Below the pieces are notes generated by a model, which saw only the letters and a list, made by a program, of their open reading frames with translations, did not search any database and had not been told where the DNA came from. A program made the position numbers and the translations under genes. Of a stretch of 5,162 nt of DNA, positions 1 through 5,127 are shown in pieces. Position 1 is the stretch's first letter, and every line of letters begins with the position of its first letter. Source of the DNA: Campylobacteraceae bacterium (lineage in GTDB: Bacteria > Campylobacterota > Campylobacteria > Campylobacterales > Campylobacteraceae); contig JAITNC010000026.1 in NCBI GenBank assembly GCA_031290675.1, forward strand, positions 1-5,162, given 5' to 3'.

Positions 1-1311
1 TTTTAGATATTTGTTATCTCTTATCAACGCTTCAAGAGAACCTCTAAGGCTGTGAGGCATCTGCTCTATACCTTTTTGGCGAATCTCGTCTAGCGACAAT
101 TCAAACAAATCCTCGTCCATCGGACCAACAGGCTCTATCTTGTTTGCGATACCGTCAAGTCCTGCCAAAAGCATAGCGGCAAACGCCAAATACGGGCAAG
201 CTGAAGAGTCTGGAAATCTCATCTCAACACGTACTGACTTCTCGCCCGCTCCGTAAGGTATACGGCAAGATGCTGACCTGTTTTGTGATGAAAACGTCAA
301 GATGGAAGGGGCTTCAAAACCCGGAATCAATCTCTTGTAAGAGTTCGTTGATGGGTTTGTAAACGCCGCTACACTTCTTGCGTGCGCCAAAATACCGCCG
401 ATATAGTATCTCGCCATATCGCTTAGATTTGCGTAAGCACCTTGTTTGAAAAACAGGTTTTTACCCTCTTTCCATATAGACTGGTGTACGTGCATACCGC
501 TGCCGTTGTCGCCGTAAAGCGGTTTTGGCATAAATGTAGCTGTTTTGCCGTTGAGGTGAGCGACCATTTTGACTACATATTTGTATTTTTGTACATTGTC
601 GGCAGCTTCTACCAAAGAGCCAAATCTCACGCCTATCTCGCCTTGACCCTGCGCTACTTCGTGGTGAACGACGAAAGTTTCAAGTCCTATTTGATTTAAC
701 ACTTGAACCATCTCAGCTCTCAAATCAACCATAGAATCTATCGGCTGGCAAGGGAAGTAACCGCCTTTTGTGCCGGGTCTGTGACCTGTATTGTAGCCGT
801 CTTTGTACTCGGTCGCGCTGTTCCACGTGCCTTCTTCGGAATCAACTTCGTAGTATCCACAGTTGATATCATCTCTTATCTTTACATCGTCAAATACGAA
901 AAACTCATTTTCAGGCCCGAAATACGCAGCGTCGCCAAGACCGGAATTTTGTAGATGAAGAAGAGCTTTTTTAGCGATACTTCTCGGACACTTCTCGTAG
1001 AGTTCGTTTTTGTATATATCGTATACATCACAAAATACAACTGCCGTAGAGTCAGCCGTGAAAGGGTCTAAAAAAGCGGTCGGAACATCAGGTATAAGCA
1101 TCATATCTGACCTGTTGATAGGCTGCCATGCTTCTATGGAAGAGCCGTCAAAAGGGATACCTTTGATAGAGTCCGTATCTATAGCGTTCATACTGTACGT
1201 CAAGTGATGCCAAGCACCTTTTAGGTCCGTAAATCTGAAATCTACAAATTTTACCTCGTGTTTTTTACAAAACGCAAAAAACTCTTCAACACTGTTTACA
1301 AATTTGCCCAT
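1..1311 (-). CDS. glnA: Glutamine synthetase, type I (C-terminus cut off by window edge)
   Basis: This enzyme makes glutamine from glutamate, ammonia and ATP in the cytoplasm and is a main entry point for nitrogen. The 437 visible codons align over their whole length with bacterial GSI-beta proteins; about 30-40 C-terminal residues should lie beyond base 1. Visible motifs are FDGSSIEAW (residues 54-62), the active-site stretch FGPENEFF (131-138), the ATP-binding signature [16 protein letters not shown] (263-278), PGFEAP with the flap Glu (E333), NRSASCRIP (344-352 region) and RVEMRFPD (361-368). The start ATG at 1311 follows an AAGGAGA ribosome site about 5-8 bases away. At the position of the adenylylated Tyr of E. 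coli (NLYDLP) this protein reads DLFELS, with Phe403, so control by GlnE-type adenylylation is unlikely. The PHP gene lies 67 bases upstream on the same strand, but glnA has its own promoter. Identity is near certain. Confidence 0.98.
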   Translation of the reverse strand, partial: MGKFVNSVEEFFAFCKKHEVKFVDFRFTDLKGAWHHLTYSMNAIDTDSIKGIPFDGSSIEAWQPINRSDMMLIPDVPTAFLDPFTADSTAVVFCDVYDIYKNELYEKCPRSIAKKALLHLQNSGLGDAAYFGPENEFFVFDDVKIRDDINCGYYEVDSEEGTWNSATEYKDGYNTGHRPGTKGGYFPCQPIDSMVDLRAEMVQVLNQIGLETFVVHHEVAQGQGEIGVRFGSLVEAADNVQKYKYVVKMVAHLNGKTATFMPKPLYGDNGSGMHVHQSIWKEGKNLFFKQGAYANLSDMARYYIGGILAHARSVAAFTNPSTNSYKRLIPGFEAPSILTFSSQNRSASCRIPYGAGEKSVRVEMRFPDSSACPYLAFAAMLLAGLDGIANKIEPVGPMDEDLFELSLDEIRQKGIEQMPHSLRGSLEALIRDNKYLK

Positions 1312-1315
1312 AAAA

Positions 1316-1344
1316 TCTCCTTGAAAATTTTTTTGTATATTATA
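1316..1344 (-). promoter_or_regulatory. Predicted glnA promoter (-10) and ribosome binding site
   Basis: On the minus strand a perfect TATAAT lies at 1344-1339, preceded by T- and A-rich sequence without a good -35, the usual look of vegetative promoters in Campylobacterota. Transcription would start near 1332, giving a leader of about 20 bases that holds the AAGGAGA ribosome site (about 1316-1322). I saw no -24/-12 sigma-54 pattern (GG-N10-GC) here. No terminator is visible between the PHP stop and this box, so read-through into glnA is possible. Confidence 0.6.
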
Positions 1345-1378
1345 CTTTTTATCAGCATAAAAATCGCATTAAATTTGC

Positions 1379-2158
1379 TTAAAATTTGACCATTTGCCTA
1401 TCTCTTTTTGAAAAAACAGCACACGTTTCGTATCCGCAGGCTTTTGCTATCTTTATCGCCTCGTCGCTTTTGAAGCCTATGTGTTCTATTTCGTGGGCGT
1501 CTGAACCAAAAGTGATGGGTATATCAAGCTCGCTGGCAAGCTGCAAAAGCGCAGATGAGGGGTACTGCTCGCCTATGGGCTTTCTAAATCCCGCCGTGTT
1601 TATCTCTATAACCAGAGCGTTTTTTTTGATAGCCCTCATGGCTTTCCCAGCCAAAATGCGAATGTCTGTTTTGGGCAAAAACTTAAAGATTTTCAGCAAG
1701 TCCAGATGTCCTACGATATCAAAAAGCCCGCTGTTAGCCAAAGCCTCTATAGCGTTAAAATACTCTTTCCATATATAGTCAATATTTTTATCTTTGTACG
1801 TACCTATAAATTCGGGATTGTCAAATCCCCAGCCGCTCAAAAAGTGTACCGAACCTATAAAATAATCCACCTCCTGCCTCATAACCCGCTCATCTATCAG
1901 CCCTTTCAAAAAGTCCACTTCATAAGCAAACAGTATCTCTATTTGGGCTTTAAACTCCTCTTTGACATCTCGCACTATCTGCGTGTAAACGTCTATCTCT
2001 TTGAAGCTCATACGGTACTCTTCGTCAAATTTCATAGGGGCGTGGTCTGAAAAACCAAAGTACTTCACCCCCATCTCAACCGCTTTTTTCGCATACTCTC
2101 GCGCATCACCGTGTGCGTGGTGGCAGAGAGGTGTGTGGTTGTGCAAATCAACTATCAT
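1379..2158 (-). CDS. PHP-family phosphatase, probable histidinol-phosphatase (HisJ/HisK type)
   Basis: This 259-residue protein belongs to the PHP metal-dependent phosphoesterases. The HisJ/HisK branch removes phosphate from L-histidinol phosphate, the next-to-last stage of histidine synthesis. Metal-binding motifs are in family order: DLHNHT (H6, H8), CHHAHG (12-17), FSDHAP (D38, H39), AYEVDF (E80), GSVHF (H105), GHLDL (H151, D153) and GSDAH (D220, H222); EINTAG (185-190) is also typical. Length fits the family (about 250-280). The start at 2158 is chosen because the PHP domain begins at once (MIVDLHNHT) and an AAGGA site lies about 7 bases upstream; the open frame runs on to 2500, but that part is antisense to the next gene and resembles nothing. 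Substrate is inferred; another small sugar or nucleotide phosphate is possible. It is divergent from the coiled-coil gene and precedes glnA on the same strand. Confidence 0.9.
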   Translation of the reverse strand: MIVDLHNHTPLCHHAHGDAREYAKKAVEMGVKYFGFSDHAPMKFDEEYRMSFKEIDVYTQIVRDVKEEFKAQIEILFAYEVDFLKGLIDERVMRQEVDYFIGSVHFLSGWGFDNPEFIGTYKDKNIDYIWKEYFNAIEALANSGLFDIVGHLDLLKIFKFLPKTDIRILAGKAMRAIKKNALVIEINTAGFRKPIGEQYPSSALLQLASELDIPITFGSDAHEIEHIGFKSDEAIKIAKACGYETCAVFSKRDRQMVKF

Positions 2159-2206
2159 TATTTGTCCTTCAATCTCAATTTTTTCTAAGATATTATTGCT
2201 ATAAAG

Positions 2207-2234
2207 TTGAATTATATATAATTTTGTATATAAT
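2207..2234. promoter_or_regulatory. Divergent promoter region for the PHP gene and the coiled-coil/U32 pair
   Basis: For the plus strand, TTGAAT (2207-2212) and TATAAT (2229-2234) are 16 bases apart; a second TATAAT is at 2217-2222. For the minus strand, TATAAT is read at 2216-2211. The minus box and the inner plus box together form a perfect 14-base palindrome, AATTATATATAATT (2210-2223). The 109-base gap thus seems to serve both directions. Which box is used cannot be told from sequence alone. Confidence 0.55.
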
Positions 2235-2267
2235 TTCGCACGTTTTTTATAAATAGAGGAGTTTTTT

Positions 2268-2594
2268 ATGGAACAAATAAAATTTGATATTGTCAATGAA
2301 AAACTTAATACCATAAAAGAGCTCAACAAAGAGATTGAAGCTTTTATGCACAAACAGTCGGAACTTTTCGCGGTTTTAAATGAAAAATTTCCAAAAATAG
2401 AGCAATTTTCCAACGCCCTCAAGGACGCAAATGAACTTTTTATGTTTATAGAAAATATCACAGAGTGTGCTGACACGAGCCTTGATGAGCTAAAAAACAT
2501 ACAGCTTTTATATGTCAGCGAGCGTGAAAAAGAGGAAGAGGCGAGGGCAGTGTTGAAAGAGAAATTGAAACTTATATTGTTGAAGATTGAGTGA
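2268..2594 (+). CDS. Small charged coiled-coil protein of unknown function
   Basis: I do not recognise a named family for this 108-residue protein. It is rich in Glu and Lys with regularly spaced Leu, Ile and Phe, and is predicted by eye to be nearly all helix: a first helical stretch at about 8-40, a second at 43-64, a break around ECADTS (66-71), and a strongly charged helix with EREKEEEAR near 85-93 running to the end. There is no signal peptide or membrane segment, so it is probably cytoplasmic. The start ATG follows GAGGAG with 6 bases between. Its TGA overlaps the ATG of the U32 gene (TGATG at 2592-2596), which implies translational coupling and perhaps a shared role or complex with the U32 protein; that is inference. 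Its reality is supported by the good ribosome site, the promoter in front and the overlap. Confidence 0.85.
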   Translation: MEQIKFDIVNEKLNTIKELNKEIEAFMHKQSELFAVLNEKFPKIEQFSNALKDANELFMFIENITECADTSLDELKNIQLLYVSEREKEEEARAVLKEKLKLILLKIE

Positions 2595-3853
2595 TGGCTG
2601 TGGGCGCTGAACTTTTATCTCCCGCAGGGAATTTTGAAAAACTAAAAATAGCATTATCTTACGGAGCGGACGCTGTTTACGGCGGAGTGAGCCATTTCTC
2701 CTTGCGCATACGCTCAGGCAAAGAGTTCACTTACGAGAGCTTCAAAGAGGCTATTGACTACACGCACGCTTTGGGCAAAAAACTCTATGTAACGATAAAC
2801 GGCTTTCCGTTCAACTCACAGCTTGGACTGCTTGAAAAACATATAGAAACAGTAGCCTCTATGCAGCCAGACGCTTTCATCATCGCAGCTCCGGGTGTTT
2901 TGAGGCTCTCAAAAAAGATAGCCCCGCATATACCGATACACCTCTCAACGCAGGCAAATGTACTGAATTATCTGGACGCTGAAGCGTATTATGAGATGGG
3001 TGTGAAACGTATAGTAGCCGCCAGAGAGGTCAGCTTAAATGACCTCAAAGAGTTCAAAAAGCGACTGCCTCAGCTTGAGATAGAGGTTTTTGTGCACGGT
3101 TCCATGTGTTTTGCTTACAGCGGCCGATGTCTGATAAGTGCGGTGCAAAGCGGGCGTGTGCCAAATCGTGGAAGCTGTGCGAATGACTGTAGATTTGCCT
3201 ATACTCTTTACGCCAAAAATGAGGAGAGCGGGACGCTTTTTCGCATTGAGGAGCGGGAAAATGAGGGTACTTATATATTTAACGCTAAAGATTTAAATCT
3301 TATGGCGCACATAGGGGAGATACTTGGAAGCGGCGTTATTGACGCTTTGAAGATAGAGGGAAGGACGAAAAGTCCGTACTATGCCGCTACCGCCACAAAC
3401 GCTTACAGAAAAGCCATAGACAGTTTTAACGCAGGCAAAACAGATATGAGCGTCTACCAAAAAGAGCTTGAGAGTATCAAAAACAGAGGCTTCAGCGAGG
3501 GTTATCTGATACAGCGGCCATATGAGCGAAACAATACGCAAAATATAGACTCCACGCTCTTAGAAGGCACTCATCAAGTTTACGCTGAGGTGAACGAGGA
3601 CGGGGTTAGTTTCAAAGCGAAAGATAGAGTTGATGTGGGCGGGATTTACGAGCTTTTGACACATAGCGAGATAACAGCATGCGATAACGATGTAGGGAAA
3701 GTTTGGAGCGAAGATGGCGTTTGGAAGATAAGCCTAAACGAGCTTAAAAGCGTTAGCGGCAAACTTTTTGACGCTGTCCACAGCGGAAACACAAATGATA
3801 TACTTTTGCCTTGTCCGCTGCCGCCGTTTACGTTTTTCAGGAAAGAGATATAA
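2594..3853 (+). CDS. U32-family (peptidase U32 / TrhP-like) Fe-S protein
   Basis: U32 proteins were first called collagenase-like peptidases; characterised bacterial members act in hydroxylation reactions, such as TrhP/YegQ in tRNA 5-hydroxyuridine formation, RlhA on 23S rRNA and UbiU/UbiV in oxygen-independent ubiquinone synthesis. This 419-residue protein starts with ELLSPAGN (6-13) and YGADAVYGG (23-31), then has LSTQAN (117-122), the full U32 signature from E164 to S182 (E-x-F-x2-G-S-M-C-x4-x-G-x-C type), NAKDL (230-234) and LKIEGR (252-257). Cys172, Cys179, Cys195 and Cys199 are placed to hold an iron-sulfur cluster. A C-terminal beta-rich domain (about 327-410) matches the extra domain of the YegQ/YrrO type, as does the length. 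ATG at 2594 is preferred over GTG at 2591 because of the TGATG overlap. tRNA modification is the best guess; substrate is not shown by sequence. Confidence 0.93.
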   Translation: MAVGAELLSPAGNFEKLKIALSYGADAVYGGVSHFSLRIRSGKEFTYESFKEAIDYTHALGKKLYVTINGFPFNSQLGLLEKHIETVASMQPDAFIIAAPGVLRLSKKIAPHIPIHLSTQANVLNYLDAEAYYEMGVKRIVAAREVSLNDLKEFKKRLPQLEIEVFVHGSMCFAYSGRCLISAVQSGRVPNRGSCANDCRFAYTLYAKNEESGTLFRIEERENEGTYIFNAKDLNLMAHIGEILGSGVIDALKIEGRTKSPYYAATATNAYRKAIDSFNAGKTDMSVYQKELESIKNRGFSEGYLIQRPYERNNTQNIDSTLLEGTHQVYAEVNEDGVSFKAKDRVDVGGIYELLTHSEITACDNDVGKVWSEDGVWKISLNELKSVSGKLFDAVHSGNTNDILLPCPLPPFTFFRKEI

Positions 3854-3881
3854 AGCGCGAGTGTTTTGGTCAAAAATCATG

Positions 3882-3920
3882 TATAATAAAAGCTATTTTT
3901 ATGACTTTCAAGAAGGAGAT
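3882..3920 (+). promoter_or_regulatory. Predicted -10 box and strong ribosome site for the secreted protein gene
   Basis: A perfect TATAAT lies at 3882-3887 in the 72-base gap after the U32 stop, without a convincing -35. AAGGAGAT (3913-3920) then sits 5-7 bases before the ATG at 3926. No GC-rich hairpin with a T-run separates the U32 gene from this one, so read-through from upstream may add to transcription from this site. Confidence 0.5.
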
Positions 3921-3925
3921 AGATT

Positions 3926-4654
3926 ATGAGATCGTTTTTATGTATCGCGTTATCAGCATTTTGGCTTTTTGCGGCGGACGGTCTTTTTACTGTTACATAC
4001 TCTGAAAACAACACAATCTGCGGCGAGTTTGTATCGCTCCTCAACGGTGATATCAAAAAAAACGGCAAGATAGCGTTGGACAAACATAAAGAGTTCAATT
4101 TCATCAAGTACAAAGGGGAGTGGGGCGAGGACTATAAAAGTTACACCGCTTACTTTGACATCAACAACGACGGAGTTGATGAAACTTTTGTGAAAAATCA
4201 GTACAAGTCTTACCAAGAGCCAAATACCATTATGACAGACTACAGCTATGAGAGCAAACAAGAAGGCATACCGCTTTATATGTCTGTTAAGGACAAAAAG
4301 AGTGGTCTATATAGTATAGCTCTTTTGGAGTTTTCAACTGATTTTCATCTTGCGGGCGGACACGGGTGTGCGGAGAATGAGTATTCTGAAGCCCTGCCTG
4401 CCACCTGCGCCGCTTTAGGCACTTGTACTATTTACAATACTACGCTCTACCCGTCATATTTTGGAGGCAAATACTATATCGCAGCGTTTGGAAAGGGTAG
4501 TCGTCTAAATGTAAGCGAAGACCCAAAGCCAAGCGTTATGGACGGCGGATATGGTATATTGAACGCCTCCACGATAGCCTCTTTGGTTGAGATAAATCCT
4601 GATAATTCTAAAGATTTTGTGTGTGTGATAACAAGGGAAACACTCAAGCATTAG
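3926..4654 (+). CDS. Secreted protein of unknown function with a DxNxDG calcium-loop-like motif
   Basis: I do not recognise a named family. The 242-residue product begins with a short basic end and a hydrophobic stretch (residues 2-17) ending in FAAD, which reads as a Sec signal peptide with cleavage near A16/A17, so the protein is probably periplasmic or exported. There is no lipobox at a suitable place: Cys6 lies inside the hydrophobic core. YFDINNDGVDE (76-86) resembles the D-x-N-x-D-G-x-x-D/E loops of FG-GAP/VCBS, dockerin and EF-hand proteins that bind calcium; only one copy is seen. The mature part has five cysteines (32, 148, 161, 167, 233), three of them close together, so disulfides are likely with one left over. 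The rest is rich in Tyr, Gly and Asn with alternating beta-like segments. It has its own promoter and a very good ribosome site. No neighbour suggests a function. Confidence 0.85.
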   Translation: MRSFLCIALSAFWLFAADGLFTVTYSENNTICGEFVSLLNGDIKKNGKIALDKHKEFNFIKYKGEWGEDYKSYTAYFDINNDGVDETFVKNQYKSYQEPNTIMTDYSYESKQEGIPLYMSVKDKKSGLYSIALLEFSTDFHLAGGHGCAENEYSEALPATCAALGTCTIYNTTLYPSYFGGKYYIAAFGKGSRLNVSEDPKPSVMDGGYGILNASTIASLVEINPDNSKDFVCVITRETLKH

Positions 4655-4662
4655 GTGTATAT

Positions 4663-4702
4663 GGAGATTTTGACTTCATGCGGAAGCCTTTGGAAAATCT
4701 CC
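4663..4702. repeat. Inverted repeat (hairpin) just after the secreted protein gene
   Basis: GGAGATTTT (4663-4671) is matched perfectly by AAAATCTCC (4694-4702), with a smaller CTTC/GAAG pair (4674-4677, 4683-4686) inside the 22-base loop. It starts 8 bases after the TAG stop, where a terminator would be expected, but no T-run follows on either strand, so intrinsic termination is doubtful. It may protect the 3' end of the mRNA or belong to the neighbouring repeat cluster. Confidence 0.55.
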
Positions 4703-4705
4703 CTC

Positions 4706-4745
4706 CTCTGTCATTGCGAGCCTGTAGCCAAGCGTGGCAATCCAT
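4706..4745 (+). repeat. Dispersed repeat, copy 1 (GTCATTGCGAG...GGCAATCCAT)
   Basis: This 40-base unit has conserved ends, CTCTGTCATTGCGAG and TGGCAATCCAT, around a variable middle. ATTGC near one end pairs with GCAAT near the other, so each unit can fold into a small hairpin. The sequence matches a repeat I know from many unrelated bacterial genomes, usually written as a variant of CATTGCGAG(C/G)GAAGCGA...GCAATCC. An inverted partner lies at 4870-4908. Function is unknown. Confidence 0.8.
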
Positions 4746-4763
4746 CTTTCTTTTATCTTTCAC

Positions 4764-4791
4764 GCAATAACCTTATTGCAACTCAGTTGCA
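4764..4791. repeat. Two overlapping palindromes, one with 7-1-7 spacing
   Basis: GCAATAACCTTATTGC (4764-4779) is a perfect 16-base palindrome. It shares three bases with TGCAACTCAGTTGCA (4777-4791), which is perfectly symmetric as 7-1-7. The second has the geometry of operators bound by Fur-family metal regulators, but I cannot match it to a known consensus and no gene directly follows. As RNA the two hairpins would compete at the shared bases. Confidence 0.6.
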
Positions 4792-4802
4792 TTTTGTAGT
4801 TA

Positions 4803-4842
4803 ATTCCCCTCCTGCGGATGGGGGCGTAGGACGGGGTGGTTT
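4803..4842 (+). repeat. Dispersed C-rich/G-rich repeat element
   Basis: The unit starts AATTCCCCTCC (from about 4802) and ends GACGGGGTGGTTTT (about 4829-4842), with GGGGGCG (4819-4825 region) between, so a C-rich arm can pair with either of two G-rich arms. It resembles another repeat seen scattered in many genomes, which gives false peptides of the type NSPP..GGVGRGGF, as it does here. It is unlike the element on either side of it. Confidence 0.6.
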
Positions 4843-4869
4843 TGTCTTGCTCCAATTACGAATTAATGT

Positions 4870-4908
4870 ATGGATTGCCATGTCGCTTCGCTCCTCGCAA
4901 TGACGGAG
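4870..4908 (-). repeat. Dispersed repeat, copy 2 (inverted relative to copy 1)
   Basis: Read on the minus strand this 39-base unit is CTCCGTCATTGCGAG, a GAGCGAAGCGACA-type middle, and TGGCAATCCAT. It matches copy 1 over 14 of 15 bases at one end and 11 of 11 at the other (middle diverged), facing it across 124 bases. Its middle, GAGCGAAGCGA, is closer than copy 1 to the common form of this repeat. No direct target duplication flanks the pair. Confidence 0.8.
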
Positions 4909-4913
4909 AAGCT

Positions 4914-4941
4914 GAGATGCTTCGCTTCGTTTACGCATGAC
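4914..4941 (-). repeat. Dispersed repeat of the GTCATGC...GAAGCATCTC type
   Basis: On the minus strand it reads GTCATGCGTAAACG followed by AAGCGAAGCATCTC. This resembles a third widespread repeat type (GTCATGCTGAGC...GAAGCATCTC) found between genes in many bacteria. It lies only five bases from copy 2 of the first element, so the two seem to be stacked. Assignment rests on memory of such repeats, not on a search. Confidence 0.55.
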
Positions 4942-5023
4942 AATGGTGGGCTACGCCGAAGCCATGACACAGGAGGGCGGTGTTGTGTAGCCACTCTCCT
5001 CGTGTTAATACAATGGATTGCCA
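4936..5023. repeat. Degenerate repeat remnants: short direct repeat, hairpin and truncated end of the first element
   Basis: CATGACA occurs at 4936-4942 and again at 4963-4969. ACACAGGAG (4967-4975) pairs with CTCCTCGTGT (4996-5005) with a one-base bulge. ATGGATTGCCA (5013-5023) is an exact 11-base copy of the end of the first dispersed repeat, in the orientation of copy 2, but the GTCATTGCGAG end expected about 25 bases further on is missing. These look like decayed or partial elements. Confidence 0.5.
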
Positions 5024-5088
5024 CACCTAAATACAAGCCTATAACGACATAAGATTTTGATAAAAAGTTATATTTATCTATGTTTGGA

Positions 5089-5119
5089 TATAATAATAGC
5101 TTGCAAAAAAATTTAGGAG
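5089..5119 (+). promoter_or_regulatory. Predicted purE promoter (-10) and ribosome binding site
   Basis: A perfect TATAAT (5089-5094) follows a run of T- and A-rich sequence; the best -35-like hexamer, TTATAT (5068-5073), is weak, as is common in Campylobacterota. The start point would be near 5101, giving a leader of about 27 bases with AGGAG at 5115-5119, 8 bases before the GTG start. The repeat block ends about 60 bases upstream, so this promoter seems intact and separate. Confidence 0.65.
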
Positions 5120-5127
5120 TACGTGAA

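Larger units (their letters stand above)
4655..5127. other. Gene-free, repeat-filled interval between the secreted protein gene and purE
   Basis: These 473 bases hold no credible gene. Open frames exist on both strands, but none has a ribosome site and their translations are the familiar products of dispersed repeats (for example VIARSEATWQS on the minus strand). The interval contains at least three different short repeat element types, several palindromes and, at its right end, the purE promoter; each is listed separately. Confidence 0.8.

Noticed and set aside
442..1207. Three plus-strand open frames (442-699, 703-954, 1010-1207)
   Set aside because: They are antisense to glnA, which is unmistakable on the minus strand, have no ribosome sites and encode nothing recognisable.
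1386..2204. Plus-strand open frames opposite the PHP gene (1386-1778, 1706-2050, 2001-2204)
   Set aside because: They mirror a conserved protein on the other strand and lack ribosome sites and family features.
2159..2500. N-terminal extension of the PHP phosphatase frame up to 2500
   Set aside because: The added residues are antisense to the coiled-coil gene, are Ser/Phe-rich noise, and the PHP domain begins exactly at the 2158 start with its own ribosome site.
3884..3906. ATAAAA/TTTTAT stem between the U32 gene and the next gene as a terminator
   Set aside because: The stem is short, purely A-T and overlaps the -10 region; it is too weak to end transcription.
3293..4261. Minus-strand open frames opposite the U32 and secreted protein genes
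   Set aside because: All are shadows of well-supported plus-strand genes, with no start signals or recognisable domains.
4655..5127. CRISPR array, tRNA or att site in the repeat-rich interval
   Set aside because: The repeats are few, in mixed orientation and not regularly spaced; no cloverleaf or tRNA 3' end is visible, and no integrase lies nearby in the window.
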